In this document: positions 9,361-19,027 of the stretch, one piece after another | Layout of the letters: the number at the start of each line of letters is the position of its first letter | Numbering within the stretch: position 1 is the first letter of the stretch | Origin: Mycolicibacterium hodleri | Lineage (GTDB): Bacteria > Actinomycetota > Actinomycetes > Mycobacteriales > Mycobacteriaceae | DNA length: 64,000 nt | Reading direction: 5' to 3' | Assembly (NCBI RefSeq): GCF_006439015.1 | Contig: NZ_RCZG01000001.1 | Span: forward strand, 1-64,000 | Notes under the pieces: model-generated | Seen by the model: only the letters and a program-made list of their open reading frames with translations | What the model was told of the DNA's origin: nothing | Databases searched by the model: none | Position numbers and translations under genes: made by a program

Positions 9361-10152
9361 ATGGATGGCGGCCCCAGGTTGTTAGGAACCAGTGCCGCAT
9401 CCAAACCCGTGCGGGCCTTGGGCGACTTCTTCGCCATGTGCCTTGACGTGGTGGTCTTCTTGTTCAAGCCGCCGTGGGCATGGCGCGAGTTCCTGCTTCA
9501 GACCTGGTTCATCGCGCGGGTGTCGTTGTTCCCCACCGTGATGCTGGCGATCCCCTTCACAGTCCTCACGACCTTCACGATCAACATCCTGCTCGTCGAG
9601 ATCGGCGCCGCCGACTTCTCCGGCACCGGCGCGGCACTTGGCGCGGTGACTCAGATCGGTCCAATCGTGACGGTGCTGGTGATCGCGGGTGCGGGGGCCA
9701 CGGCGATCTGCGCCGACCTCGGTGCCCGCACCATCCGCGAGGAGCTCGACGCCCTTCGCGTGCTGGGCATCAATCCCGTTCAGGCACTGGTGGTTCCCCG
9801 CGTCCTCGCCGCGACGCTCGTCTCGTTGATGCTGGCCTCGTTGGTGACGTTGGTGGGCATCATCGGCAGCTTCTTCTTCGCGGTGTACTTCCAGAACGTC
9901 ACCCCGGGCGCGTTCGCCGCAGGACTCACCCTTCTGGTCGGGCCGACCGAGGTCATCATCGCCCTCATCAAGGCCGCGATCTTCGGTCTCGCCGCAGGCC
10001 TCATCGGCTGCTACAAGGGCATCTCCGTCGGCGGCGGCGCGCAAGGCGTCGGCGACGCCGTCAACGAGACGGTGGTTTTCACGTTCATGGCTCTGTTCGT
10101 CCTCAACGTGATCGCCACCGGCGTCGCGGTCAAGGCGACGTTCGGAAGGTGA
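9361..10152 (+). CDS. YrbE-type (MlaE) permease A of mce transporter
   Basis: A 263-residue inner-membrane permease of the MlaE/YrbE family, first gene of the mce operon. Five to six hydrophobic segments are visible, with the conserved ICADLGARTIREELDALRVL coupling-loop region (about residues 118-140) that contacts the ATPase, and GVGDAVNETVVFTFMALF near the C-terminus. It pairs with YrbE-B to form the channel that receives lipids from the MceA-F tube, powered by an MceG-type ATPase encoded elsewhere. The start is supported by AAGGA nine bases upstream. The next gene starts 5 bp after its stop. Confidence 0.93.
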   Translation: MDGGPRLLGTSAASKPVRALGDFFAMCLDVVVFLFKPPWAWREFLLQTWFIARVSLFPTVMLAIPFTVLTTFTINILLVEIGAADFSGTGAALGAVTQIGPIVTVLVIAGAGATAICADLGARTIREELDALRVLGINPVQALVVPRVLAATLVSLMLASLVTLVGIIGSFFFAVYFQNVTPGAFAAGLTLLVGPTEVIIALIKAAIFGLAAGLIGCYKGISVGGGAQGVGDAVNETVVFTFMALFVLNVIATGVAVKATFGR

Positions 10153-10156
10153 GCAG

Positions 10157-11002
10157 ATGACCGCGAGCACGCAGTATCCGCGCTTACGCAAAACTTTCGG
10201 TGGCGTGGCCGATCAGTGGAACCAGGTCGGGCGGCAGACCCAGTTCTACGCGCAGACCATCAAGGGTCTGGGCGACGCATTCGTGAAGTACCAGAGCGAG
10301 TTGATCCGACTCATCGCACAGATGAGTCTGGGCAATGGTGCGTTGGCGATCATCGGTGGAACCATTGTCATCGTCGGGTTCCTGACGTTCTCGGCCGGAA
10401 CGCTGATCGCCATCCAGGGCTACACCCAGCTCCAGGAAGTCGGCGTCGATGCGCTGGCCGGCTTCACCTCGGCATTCCTCAACGTGCGGTTGGTGGCGCC
10501 CCTGGTATCCGGCATCGGCCTCGCCGCGACGATCGGAGCCGGCGCAACGGCGCAGCTCGGAGCGATGCGGATCAGCGAGGAGATCGATGCGCTCGAGGTG
10601 ATGGGCATCCGTTCGGTCGCCTACCTGGCGTCAACCCGGGTGGCGGCCGGCGTGATCGTCGTCATCCCGCTGTACTGCATCGCGGTGCTGACAGCTTTCC
10701 TGTCCACCCGGATCGGGGACACGTTCATCTACGGCCAGTCGACGGGTGTGTACGACCACTACTTCAACACCTTTCTGAACCCCTATGACCTAATTTACTC
10801 ATTCCTGCAGGCGATTTCGATGGCGATCGTCGTCATGCTGGTGCACACCTACTACGGGTTCAACGCCAGCGGCGGACCCGCCGGCGTCGGTGAGGCGGTG
10901 GGTCGGGCCGTGCGAACGTCGCTCGTCGCCGCGGTCTTCGTGACCTTGTTCGTGTCCCTTGCGATCTACGGCCGGTCCGGCGGCTTCAACCTTTCGGGTT
11001 AG
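10157..11002 (+). CDS. YrbE-type (MlaE) permease B of mce transporter
   Basis: A 281-residue paralogue of the preceding permease. It has the same architecture, with MRISEEIDALEVMGIRSVAY as coupling segment (about residues 136-155) and GGPAGVGEAVGRAVRTSLVA before the last membrane helix. YrbE-A and -B form a heterodimer in the cell membrane. It begins 4 bp after the stop of YrbE-A and ends 4 bp before MceA, so it is translated as part of a single polycistronic unit. Confidence 0.93.
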   Translation: MTASTQYPRLRKTFGGVADQWNQVGRQTQFYAQTIKGLGDAFVKYQSELIRLIAQMSLGNGALAIIGGTIVIVGFLTFSAGTLIAIQGYTQLQEVGVDALAGFTSAFLNVRLVAPLVSGIGLAATIGAGATAQLGAMRISEEIDALEVMGIRSVAYLASTRVAAGVIVVIPLYCIAVLTAFLSTRIGDTFIYGQSTGVYDHYFNTFLNPYDLIYSFLQAISMAIVVMLVHTYYGFNASGGPAGVGEAVGRAVRTSLVAAVFVTLFVSLAIYGRSGGFNLSG

Positions 11003-11006
11003 GACT

Positions 11007-12464
11007 ATGGAATCCTCACGAAGTGAAGGCTGGTTGAAGCCAGGATGGTGGACGTTGATCCTCCTGGTGCTCATCGTCGGCATGATCCTGCTCACCTTGG
11101 CGATGTTCAACGGCAGCTTGAAGTCCTACACACCGGTGACGCTCACCTCGGACCGCTCCGGTCTGGTGATGGAGGACGGCGCGAAGGTGAAGTTGCGCGG
11201 TGTCCAAATCGGCCAGGTCAAGAACATCCAGTCAGGTCGCAACGCGGTCAGCCTCACGCTCGAGCTCGACCAGGACCAGCTGAAGTACGTTCCGGCCAAC
11301 GTCGAGGCCCGGATCCGGGCGACCACCGCGTTCGGGGCCAAGTACGTGGACCTCATCTACCCCGAGAATCCGAGCAGTGCGCGGCTTGCCAGGGGCGCGG
11401 TCATTCAGTCGGAGAACGTCAGCACCGAGGTCAACACGGTGTTCCAGAATCTGACCGGGGTGCTGAAGCAGATCGACCCGGCCAAGTTGAACGGTGTGCT
11501 GTCGGCTCTTGCCGAAGGCCTTCGCGGGCAGGGTGACACGCTGGGCCAAGCGATCTCGGACGGCAACGAAGTCCTTCTGCAGCTCAACCCGCGCTCCGAG
11601 ACGGTGCGACGGGACTTCCAGTCGCTCAAGGGTTTCAGTGATACCTATGCGGCTGCGGCACAGAACATCGTGACCGTGCTCGACGCGGCCAGTACCACCA
11701 GCACGACCATCGTCGACAACGCCAAGCAGCTGGATTCGTTGCTCCTGAACCTGTCCGGGCTGTCCAACTCGGGCATCGATCTTCTCGGGGCGAGCAAGGA
11801 CAACCTGGTCAAGAGCGTCAATAAACTCGAGCCGACCACTCGTCTCTTGATGAAGTACAACCCAGAGCTCACCTGCGTGCTGCTCGGAGGCAAGGGCGTC
11901 ATCGACACCGGCTTCGAAGACGTCGCCGGTGGCTCGAACGGCAAGTCAGTGATCCTCGACGTCGCGCTGCTCGCCGGCGACGACCCGTACAAGTATCCGG
12001 AGAATCTGCCGTTGAACGGTGCCAAGGGTGGGCCGGGTGGCAAGCCCGGGTGTGGCTCGGGTCCGGACGTCGCGAAGAACTGGCCCGTCCGCAACCTGAT
12101 CACCAACACGGGCTACGGCACCGGTCTGGACAACCGGCCCAATCCGGGCATCGGCTTCCCCGGCTACGCCAATTACTTGCCGGCCACCCGCGGCACTCCC
12201 GAACCGCCGAGCATCCGCAACCAGCGCGGTGGACCTGCTCCCGGACCGATTCCCTACCCGGGTGCCCCGGCCTACGGTGCGCAGCAGTACGCGCCGGACG
12301 GCACACCGCTGTACCCGGGTCTGCCGCCGGCCCCGCCGCCGGGTGCGCCACGTGAAGTTGGCCCACCGCCGCCCGGATCGGAACCGTTCTACGTTCCGTT
12401 CCCCGCGGATGTGCAACCGACGCCGGCGTTCCCCATTCCGGTGCCGGCGGTTCCCTCACCGTGA
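11007..12464 (+). CDS. MceA-type substrate-binding protein
   Basis: 485 residues. One N-terminal membrane anchor (residues about 12-32), then the MCE/MlaD beta-barrel domain (LTSDRSGLVMEDGAKVKLRG, residues about 48-67) and a long helical part that builds the Mce tunnel, then a Pro/Gly-rich tail of about 130 residues. Mce subunits span the envelope and carry hydrophobic substrates such as sterols or fatty acids to YrbE. ATG 11007 is chosen over the longer frame at 10959, which overlaps YrbE-B without homology. Which numbered mce locus this is cannot be fixed from sequence alone. Confidence 0.92.
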   Translation: MESSRSEGWLKPGWWTLILLVLIVGMILLTLAMFNGSLKSYTPVTLTSDRSGLVMEDGAKVKLRGVQIGQVKNIQSGRNAVSLTLELDQDQLKYVPANVEARIRATTAFGAKYVDLIYPENPSSARLARGAVIQSENVSTEVNTVFQNLTGVLKQIDPAKLNGVLSALAEGLRGQGDTLGQAISDGNEVLLQLNPRSETVRRDFQSLKGFSDTYAAAAQNIVTVLDAASTTSTTIVDNAKQLDSLLLNLSGLSNSGIDLLGASKDNLVKSVNKLEPTTRLLMKYNPELTCVLLGGKGVIDTGFEDVAGGSNGKSVILDVALLAGDDPYKYPENLPLNGAKGGPGGKPGCGSGPDVAKNWPVRNLITNTGYGTGLDNRPNPGIGFPGYANYLPATRGTPEPPSIRNQRGGPAPGPIPYPGAPAYGAQQYAPDGTPLYPGLPPAPPPGAPREVGPPPPGSEPFYVPFPADVQPTPAFPIPVPAVPSP

Positions 12465-12476
12465 CTGCCGCGCAGT

Positions 12477-12503
12477 CAGGGACTCGACACGCAGGGACTC
12501 GAC
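12477..12503 (+). repeat. Tandem 12-bp repeat between mceA and mceB
   Basis: CAGGGACTCGAC occurs at 12477-12488 and again at 12492-12503, separated by ACG, in the only sizeable gap (58 bp) within the mce operon. It directly precedes the ribosome site AGGAGG at about 12508. Confidence 0.6.
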
Positions 12504-12522
12504 CAGCAGGAGGGCATCGACC

Positions 12523-13551
12523 GTGAAGGACAACTTGGGCGGTGCGATCTGGCGCCTGGCCATCTTCATCACGGTCTGCGCCTTCGGGATCTTCGCGATG
12601 TTCGCGATCTTCGGGCAACTCCGGTTCCAGTCGGAGAAGACCTACGGTGCCTTGTTCACCAACGTGACCGGCCTCGAAATCGACCAGTTCGTCCGCATTG
12701 CGGGTGTCGAGGTCGGCAAGGTCACGAACATCTCGATCCAGCCGGATACCACCGCGCTCGTCGAGTTCAACGCGGACGACTCGGTGGTGCTGACCCAGGG
12801 AAGTCGCGCGGTCATCCGCTATGACAACCTGATCGGTGGCCGCTATCTGGCCCTCGAGGAGGGCGCCGGTGCGACAAAGCGACTCAACCCGGGGGACACG
12901 ATCCCCTTGGCCCAGACGTCGCCCGCGTTGGACCTGGATGCCCTGATCGGCGGTTTCCGGCCGCTGTTCCGGGCGCTGGATCCCGACCAGGTCAACGCGC
13001 TGACCGGCCAGCTCATCGCGGCCTTTCAGGGGCAGGGCGCGACCTTGGCGTCGTTCTTCAATCAGACTGCGGCACTGACCAATACCCTGGCCGACCGTGA
13101 TCAGCTCATAGGGCAGGTGATCGTCAACCTCGATTCGGTGCTTGGCTCGCTCGGTGATCAGAGCACGCAGTTCGCCAAGGCCGTTGATTCGTTGTCGGGG
13201 CTGGTCAAGACGCTCGCTGACCGCAAACAGGACCTAAGCAACACGGTTGCCTACGCGAACAATGCGGCCGGCGGCATCGCCGACCTGTTGGCACAAGCCA
13301 GGCCGCCAGCGAAGAAGGTGGTGACCGAGTTGGACCGGACGGCGGGCAACGTGGTCGCGGACAAGGACTTCCTGGACAACCTGTTGGCGACGCTGCCGGA
13401 TGCCTACCAGGTCATCGGGCGCCAGGGGCTGTATGGAGACTTCTTCTCCTTCTACCTGTGCGACATCGCCCTGAAGCTCAACGGCAAGGGAGGACAACCG
13501 GTGTACGTGAAACTGGCCGGCCAGGACAGCGGCAGGTGCACGCCACGATGA
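12523..13551 (+). CDS. MceB-type protein
   Basis: 342 residues. An N-terminal anchor (IWRLAIFITVCAFGIFAMF), an MCE domain (YGALFTNVTGLEIDQFVRIA and VTNISIQP), and a helical needle domain. It lacks the Pro-rich tail of MceA, C, D and F, as is usual for MceB. GTG 12523 follows AGGAGG at a good distance and gives the correct anchor; the frame is open to 12229, but that part overlaps mceA. Its stop overlaps the mceC start in ATGA. Confidence 0.92.
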   Translation: MKDNLGGAIWRLAIFITVCAFGIFAMFAIFGQLRFQSEKTYGALFTNVTGLEIDQFVRIAGVEVGKVTNISIQPDTTALVEFNADDSVVLTQGSRAVIRYDNLIGGRYLALEEGAGATKRLNPGDTIPLAQTSPALDLDALIGGFRPLFRALDPDQVNALTGQLIAAFQGQGATLASFFNQTAALTNTLADRDQLIGQVIVNLDSVLGSLGDQSTQFAKAVDSLSGLVKTLADRKQDLSNTVAYANNAAGGIADLLAQARPPAKKVVTELDRTAGNVVADKDFLDNLLATLPDAYQVIGRQGLYGDFFSFYLCDIALKLNGKGGQPVYVKLAGQDSGRCTPR

Positions 13552-14921
13552 AGACCTTCGCTGAGCGCAACCCGTTCGTCATCGGTGCCATCGGCATCGG
13601 CGTCACCGCCGTCCTCATCACGACGGCGCTCAACTACGACAAGCTGCCGTTCGTCGACCAGACCACCGAGTACTCCGCGTACTTCGCCGAGGCCGGTGGA
13701 TTGATTCCCATGGCGCCCGTACAGGTTTCGGGCTTCCGGGTAGGACAGGTGAAGAGCGTCGAACTCGACGGGCCTCGAGTCTTGGTTACCTTCAAGGTCA
13801 ACGATGACATTCACCTGGGTGACCGGACCGAGGCTGCGATCAAGACGAAGAGCCTGCTCGGCGCGAAGGTCCTCGAAGTTACGCCGCGCGGTGACGGTGA
13901 GCAGTCGGCGCCGATCGCGATGGATCGCACGCGCTCGCCCTACCAACTTCCCGATGCGCTAGGTGACCTGACGTCCGCCATCAGCGGTCTCGACACCCGT
14001 CAGGTCTCGGACTCGCTGGCTGTCCTGGCCAATACCTTCTCCGAAACGCCGCCGTCGCTGCGGGTGGCAGTGGCGGGTATTGCCCGGTTCTCCGACACCC
14101 TCGACAAGAGGGACTCCGAACTCCGAAAGCTGCTGTCCAACGCCAACAAGGCGACGGGGGTCCTCGCCGAACGCAGCGACCAGATCGTCGGCCTCGTCAG
14201 GGACACGAATGCCCTGCTGGTTCAGTTGCAGAGTCAAAGTGCTGCGCTGGATCAGATCTCGGCCAACCTGTCCGCCGTCGCGACGCAGATCAAGGGTTTC
14301 ATCGGCGACAACCGCAGCACGCTGAGGCCGTCCCTGGACAAGCTCAACGGTGTTCTGGCCATCGTCGACAACCGCAAGGCGGAAGTGCAGAAATCGATCA
14401 AGGGGCTCGTCCACTATGCGACCTCGCTGGGTGAGTCGGTGTCCTCCGGGCCGTTCTTCCAGGCCTATGTCGCAAACCTCCTTCCCGGCCAGTTCGTGCA
14501 GCCGTTCATCGACGCCGCCTTCTCCGATCTCGGTCTCGATCCCAGTGTGCTTGCCCCGACAGACATTACGGACCCGCAAGTCGGCCAACCGGGGACGCCG
14601 CCGCTGCCGGTGCCGTTCCCCCGGACCGGTCAGGGTGGCGAGCCGAACCTGTTCCTCCCCGACGCGATCACGGGCAATCAGGATCCCAACCTGCCCGTTC
14701 AGTCCCCCGGCCGCTACCCGTACCGGGAGCCGTTGCCGGCACCACCCCCCGGCGGACCGCCACCGGGTCCGCCCGCGCTGGCTCCCCCCGAGCAGCAGTC
14801 GGCGAACCCACCACAGGCCCCTGTCGACTTACCTGCCCCAGGTGCCGTTCCCGCTGCACCATCCACGCCCGTACAGGGCACCGGCCCCGCCCCGGGACCG
14901 ACCGCCGGAGGTGAGGGATGA
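13548..14921 (+). CDS. MceC-type protein
   Basis: 457 residues. Membrane anchor at residues about 8-28, MCE domain with YFAEAGGLIPMAPVQVSGFR, helical domain, then about 110 residues rich in Pro, Gly and Ala. It starts in the ATGA overlap with mceB and ends in one with mceD, so translation is coupled. It is a predicted envelope-spanning subunit of the Mce lipid importer. Confidence 0.92.
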   Translation: MKTFAERNPFVIGAIGIGVTAVLITTALNYDKLPFVDQTTEYSAYFAEAGGLIPMAPVQVSGFRVGQVKSVELDGPRVLVTFKVNDDIHLGDRTEAAIKTKSLLGAKVLEVTPRGDGEQSAPIAMDRTRSPYQLPDALGDLTSAISGLDTRQVSDSLAVLANTFSETPPSLRVAVAGIARFSDTLDKRDSELRKLLSNANKATGVLAERSDQIVGLVRDTNALLVQLQSQSAALDQISANLSAVATQIKGFIGDNRSTLRPSLDKLNGVLAIVDNRKAEVQKSIKGLVHYATSLGESVSSGPFFQAYVANLLPGQFVQPFIDAAFSDLGLDPSVLAPTDITDPQVGQPGTPPLPVPFPRTGQGGEPNLFLPDAITGNQDPNLPVQSPGRYPYREPLPAPPPGGPPPGPPALAPPEQQSANPPQAPVDLPAPGAVPAAPSTPVQGTGPAPGPTAGGEG

Positions 14922-16366
14922 AGGCGCCGCGCTACACCCGGATAACACTGGCGGTAGTGCTGGCGGTGCTGCTGGTGGGCGGCCTCTTCACGGTCACGAC
15001 CTCGAGCACGGGTGCCAACCGCGTCCACGTGGTCGGCTACTTCGCCAACAGCAATGGCATCTTCGTCGGCGACGAGGTGCGCATTCTCGGTGTGCCCGTC
15101 GGCAAGATCGAGAAGATCGAGCCAGAGCCGCAACGGGTCAAAATGAGCTTCTGGTACGACGAGAAGTTCCAGGTGCCTGCCGATGTCATGGCGGTCGTGC
15201 TGTCGCCGTCGATCGTCAGCGTGCGTGCGATCCAGCTCACGCCCGCATTCACGAGCGGACCCGAGATGCGGGACAAGGCGGTGATCCCCGAGGATCGCAC
15301 CGCGGTCCCGATCGATTTCGACGATTTCAAGGTCCAGTTACAACGCTTGACCGAGACACTGCAGCCGACGGAGCCCGGCGGCGTCAGTACGCTCGGTGCA
15401 TTCGTCAACACAGCCGCAGACAATCTGCGCGGTCAGGGTGCCAATATCCGCGACACGATCATCAAGCTGTCGCAGGCGTTTTCGGCCCTTGGCGATCACA
15501 GTGATGACCTCTTCACCACCGTCAAGAACCTCTCCATACTGGTGGACGCCCTCCAGAGCAGTCAGGATCTCTTGCGCAGCCTGAATCAGAATCTGGCTGC
15601 GGTGACGGGCCTGCTGTCCAACGATCCGAACGAACTCGGGAATGCCATCGCCGACCTCAACAACGTCGTCGGTGACGTGCGGAGCTTCGTCGCCGACAAC
15701 CGCGAGTCCCTCGGCACTACGTCGGACAAGCTCGCTTCGGTGTCGACCACGCTGGTTCAGAGCCTGGACGACATCAAGCAGGTGATCCACGTCGGCGCAC
15801 CGGCCTTCTCCAACTTCCTCAATATCTACCAACCGTCTCAGGGTGCCCTCACGGGTAATCTCGCGACCAACATCTTCGCCAACCCGCTCCAATTCATCTG
15901 TGGCGCAGTGCAGGCGGCGTCCAGGCTGGGTGCCGAGCAGTCGGCGAAGCTGTGCGTGCAGTATCTGGCGCCGATCCTCAAGAACCGGCAGATCAACAGC
16001 TTCCCGCTCGGGGAGAATCTCTTCGTCGGAGAATCGGCCCGCCCCAATGAGGTGACCTACAGCGAGGACTGGATGCGTCCGGACTACATCCCGCCGCCGG
16101 GTTCGGCGCCGGGCGGAGCGCTCCCCGCTGAGGTTCCTGTGGTTCCGCTACCTGGCGATCCGACGGCGCCACCACCGGCGTCCGGTCCGCTGCCGCCGGC
16201 AGGTGCCCCGTTTACCACGTTCGGTGAGCCCGCCGATCCCTATCACGGCGATCCGCCGTTCGTCCAGGCCCGAGTGCCGGATCCGTTACCATCTCTGGCG
16301 CCGGTACAGACCGATCCGACCGCTGGCCTGCCAGGGCTGATGGTGCCTGCGGGAGGTGGATCATGA
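14918..16366 (+). CDS. MceD-type protein
   Basis: 482 residues. Anchor at residues about 7-27, MCE domain (YFANSNGIFVGDEVRILGVP), coiled/helical needle region and a Pro-rich C-terminus. Two Cys near residue 330-350 (FICGAVQAA, KLCVQYL) may form a disulphide outside the membrane. ATGA overlaps tie it to mceC and mceE. Confidence 0.92.
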   Translation: MKAPRYTRITLAVVLAVLLVGGLFTVTTSSTGANRVHVVGYFANSNGIFVGDEVRILGVPVGKIEKIEPEPQRVKMSFWYDEKFQVPADVMAVVLSPSIVSVRAIQLTPAFTSGPEMRDKAVIPEDRTAVPIDFDDFKVQLQRLTETLQPTEPGGVSTLGAFVNTAADNLRGQGANIRDTIIKLSQAFSALGDHSDDLFTTVKNLSILVDALQSSQDLLRSLNQNLAAVTGLLSNDPNELGNAIADLNNVVGDVRSFVADNRESLGTTSDKLASVSTTLVQSLDDIKQVIHVGAPAFSNFLNIYQPSQGALTGNLATNIFANPLQFICGAVQAASRLGAEQSAKLCVQYLAPILKNRQINSFPLGENLFVGESARPNEVTYSEDWMRPDYIPPPGSAPGGALPAEVPVVPLPGDPTAPPPASGPLPPAGAPFTTFGEPADPYHGDPPFVQARVPDPLPSLAPVQTDPTAGLPGLMVPAGGGS

Positions 16367-17511
16367 AGCGCGCGTGGCGATGTGGCATCCGGATGACGGT
16401 CGTCGCGACGGCGGCGGCCATCGTGATGGGTCTGTCGGGTTGCGCGGGCTGGCAGGGCGCCAACTCGCTGCCCCTGCCGGGGACAGAGGGAAGTGGACCC
16501 GGGGCCTACACCATCCAGGTGCAGTTGCCCGACGTCGACAACATCGAGCGAAACTCGCGGGTGCGCGTCGGTGACGTCACCGTCGGCAAAGTCACCAAGA
16601 TCGAACGCCAGGGCTGGAATGCCCTGCTGACGATGTCGCTCAACTCCGACGTCGACCTGCCCGCCAACGCCACCGCCACTTTGGGGCAGACCAGCTTGCT
16701 GGGATCGCTGCACGTGGAGCTGGCTCCACCGAAAGACGTTCCTGCAGAGGGCAAGCTGCACGACGGCTCGCTGATACCGCTTTCTTCGGGGAGCGCGGTA
16801 CCCTCGACGGAGCAGACGCTGGCCGCGGTGTCGGTGTTGCTGAACGGTGGCGGCATCGGTGACATCCAGGAGATCACCCGGACGTTGAGCACGGCGTTCA
16901 TGGGCCGCGAGGGCGACCTCCGCAGTCTCATCGGGCAACTCGATACGTTCGTCACCTATCTCAACGATCAGACCGGCGACATCATCGCCGCCACCGACAG
17001 CCTCAACAATCTGGTCGTGCAGCTCGCGGCCCAGAAGCCGGTGATCGACAGGGCACTAAAGACCATCCCGGACGCCCTCAAGGTGCTCAACGACGAGCGG
17101 CAGACCTTCGTGGACGCGGTGGACTCGCTGGGAAAGTTCGCCGCCCTGGCTGCCGACTCGGTCAATCAGACCAAGGATAACCTGGTCAAGGAGTTGAAAG
17201 ACCTTGGGCCCGTGCTGCAGTCGCTGGCTGATGCCGGTCCGGCACTGACGCGGTCGCTGGACTTCTTCTCGACCTTTCCGTTCCCGAGGCCGACCCTGTC
17301 GAAGTGGCTCCGCGGCGACTTCGCCAACCTGACTGCAGTCATCGACCTGACACTGAGCCGTCTCGACGCAAGTCTCCTGACCGGCACCCGCTTCGAAGGC
17401 GAGCTGACCGAGCTCGAAATGCAGTGGGGCCGGACCATCGGACAAATGCCCAGTCCCTACACCGCACGCAACCCACTGATCGTTCCCTACCACTTCAATC
17501 AGGGGCCGTGA
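16363..17511 (+). CDS. MceE-type lipoprotein (LprK-like)
   Basis: 382 residues. In contrast to its neighbours it carries a lipoprotein signal peptide with lipobox LSGC (Cys at residue 27), the hallmark of MceE/LprK subunits. The MCE domain follows (YTIQVQLPDVDNIERNSRVR, about residues 49-68), then the helical domain ending without a Pro-rich tail. It is anchored on the outer face of the cell membrane by lipid. The start overlaps the mceD stop; mceF begins 2 bp after its stop. Confidence 0.93.
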   Translation: MKRAWRCGIRMTVVATAAAIVMGLSGCAGWQGANSLPLPGTEGSGPGAYTIQVQLPDVDNIERNSRVRVGDVTVGKVTKIERQGWNALLTMSLNSDVDLPANATATLGQTSLLGSLHVELAPPKDVPAEGKLHDGSLIPLSSGSAVPSTEQTLAAVSVLLNGGGIGDIQEITRTLSTAFMGREGDLRSLIGQLDTFVTYLNDQTGDIIAATDSLNNLVVQLAAQKPVIDRALKTIPDALKVLNDERQTFVDAVDSLGKFAALAADSVNQTKDNLVKELKDLGPVLQSLADAGPALTRSLDFFSTFPFPRPTLSKWLRGDFANLTAVIDLTLSRLDASLLTGTRFEGELTELEMQWGRTIGQMPSPYTARNPLIVPYHFNQGP

Positions 17512-17512
17512 C

Positions 17513-19027
17513 ATGTACATCACCCGGCGAACCGTCATCCAGCTGAGCATCTTCCTCGTGGTGTCGCTGGTCGGATTGACGATAATGGCCTTTGGATACA
17601 TTCAGGTGCCGAGCCTATTCTTCGGCATCGGGCGGTACACCGTCACCCTCGAGCTCCCCGAGGCCAGTGGGCTCTACAAGCGGGGCAACGTCACCTACCG
17701 CGGCACCGAGGTCGGGCTGATCGAGAACGTCACCCTCACCGATACCGGTGTGCAGGCCGAGTTGTCTCTCGACTCCGACGTCAAGATCCCGTCGGACCTC
17801 GTTGCCGAGGTGCATAGTGTCTCGGCGGTCGGTGAGCAGTACGTCCAGTTGCTGCCGAAGAACGACACGTCCGCACCTCTGAAACAGGGCGACACCATCC
17901 GCAGCGGGGACACCTCTGCGCCGCCGGACATCAATGCGTTGCTGGATGCGACCAATCGTGGGTTGCAGGCCATCCCGCGCGACAACCTCAAGACCACGAT
18001 CGACGAGGCCTACACCGCATTCGCCGGACTCGGACCCGACATCGGTCGATTCATCCAGGGCGGTGCCAACCTGGCAACAGACTCGAAGAAGAACCTCAAC
18101 GAGCTGACCAACGTCGTCGACAACGTCGGGCCCATCCTCGACACCCAGACCGACACCGCTGACTCGGTGCAAGCCTGGGCAGCTCATCTGGCCGCTGTCA
18201 CCACTTCGCTGAAGAACAACGACGGGGCGGTTAGCGGGGTGCTACAGAACGCGCCGGCAGCCGCCGACGAGGTACGCGCCCTGTTCGACCGCCTGCAGCC
18301 GTCGCTGCCGATTTTGTTGTCGAACCTGGTAAGCCTTGCCGATGTGGGCGTTGCCTACCGGGCCAACCTGGAGCAGCTCCTCGTCCTGCTCCCGCAAGGC
18401 GTCCAGATCATTCAGGGCACAGGAGTGCCCAACCGAGACACCAAACCGGATTACAAGGGCGCGTTCCTGAGCTTCAACCTGAACATCAACCTGCCCAAAC
18501 CCTGTACGACGGGGTTCCTGCCTCCCAGCCAGATGCGCTCGGCCGCGAAGACCGACTATCCCGACTTTCCGAAGGGTCTCCTGTACTGCCGGACGCCGCA
18601 GGACGGGCCGAACAACGTGCGCGGCGCGAAGAACTATCCGTGCGAGACCCGGCCGGGCAAGCGTGCGGCGTCGGTGAAGCTGTGCGAGAGCGACCAACCG
18701 TACGTGCCGTTGAACGACGGATTCAGCTTCAAGGGTGACCCCAACGCGACGTTGACCGGTCAATCGGTTCCGCAGTTCGAACCCGGCGAACCGATCCCGC
18801 CCGGGTATGCCGCCGACGCGCCCCCGCCCGCGGCACCGGTGCCCGACGGCGCGCCGCCGCAGCCCGAGGCGTTACCGCCACCGCCGATCGCGGTTGCCCA
18901 GTACGACCCCGCGACCGGGACGTACGTCGGGCCGGATGGCAAGGTCTACACGCAGGCCAACTTGGCCAGGAATGCACCAGAGGAGCAAACATGGCAAAGC
19001 ATGATGCTGCCGCCGAAGACGAACTGA
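17513..19027 (+). CDS. MceF-type protein
   Basis: 504 residues. Anchor at residues about 7-28, MCE domain (LELPEASGLYKRGNVTYRG), helical domain, a Cys-containing globular part (CTTGFLPP, LLYCRTPQ, YPCETRPG, KLCESD) and a Pro/Ala-rich tail ending with the conserved GTYVGPDGKVYT motif common to MceF. It completes the A-F set. The downstream Mce-associated gene starts inside its last 37 bases. Confidence 0.92.
   Translation: MYITRRTVIQLSIFLVVSLVGLTIMAFGYIQVPSLFFGIGRYTVTLELPEASGLYKRGNVTYRGTEVGLIENVTLTDTGVQAELSLDSDVKIPSDLVAEVHSVSAVGEQYVQLLPKNDTSAPLKQGDTIRSGDTSAPPDINALLDATNRGLQAIPRDNLKTTIDEAYTAFAGLGPDIGRFIQGGANLATDSKKNLNELTNVVDNVGPILDTQTDTADSVQAWAAHLAAVTTSLKNNDGAVSGVLQNAPAAADEVRALFDRLQPSLPILLSNLVSLADVGVAYRANLEQLLVLLPQGVQIIQGTGVPNRDTKPDYKGAFLSFNLNINLPKPCTTGFLPPSQMRSAAKTDYPDFPKGLLYCRTPQDGPNNVRGAKNYPCETRPGKRAASVKLCESDQPYVPLNDGFSFKGDPNATLTGQSVPQFEPGEPIPPGYAADAPPPAAPVPDGAPPQPEALPPPPIAVAQYDPATGTYVGPDGKVYTQANLARNAPEEQTWQSMMLPPKTN

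Noticed and set aside
9382..10191. 269-codon minus-strand frame under yrbE-A
   Set aside because: Asp/Glu/His/Arg-rich antisense shadow, typical of high-GC frames; the plus frame is a clear permease.
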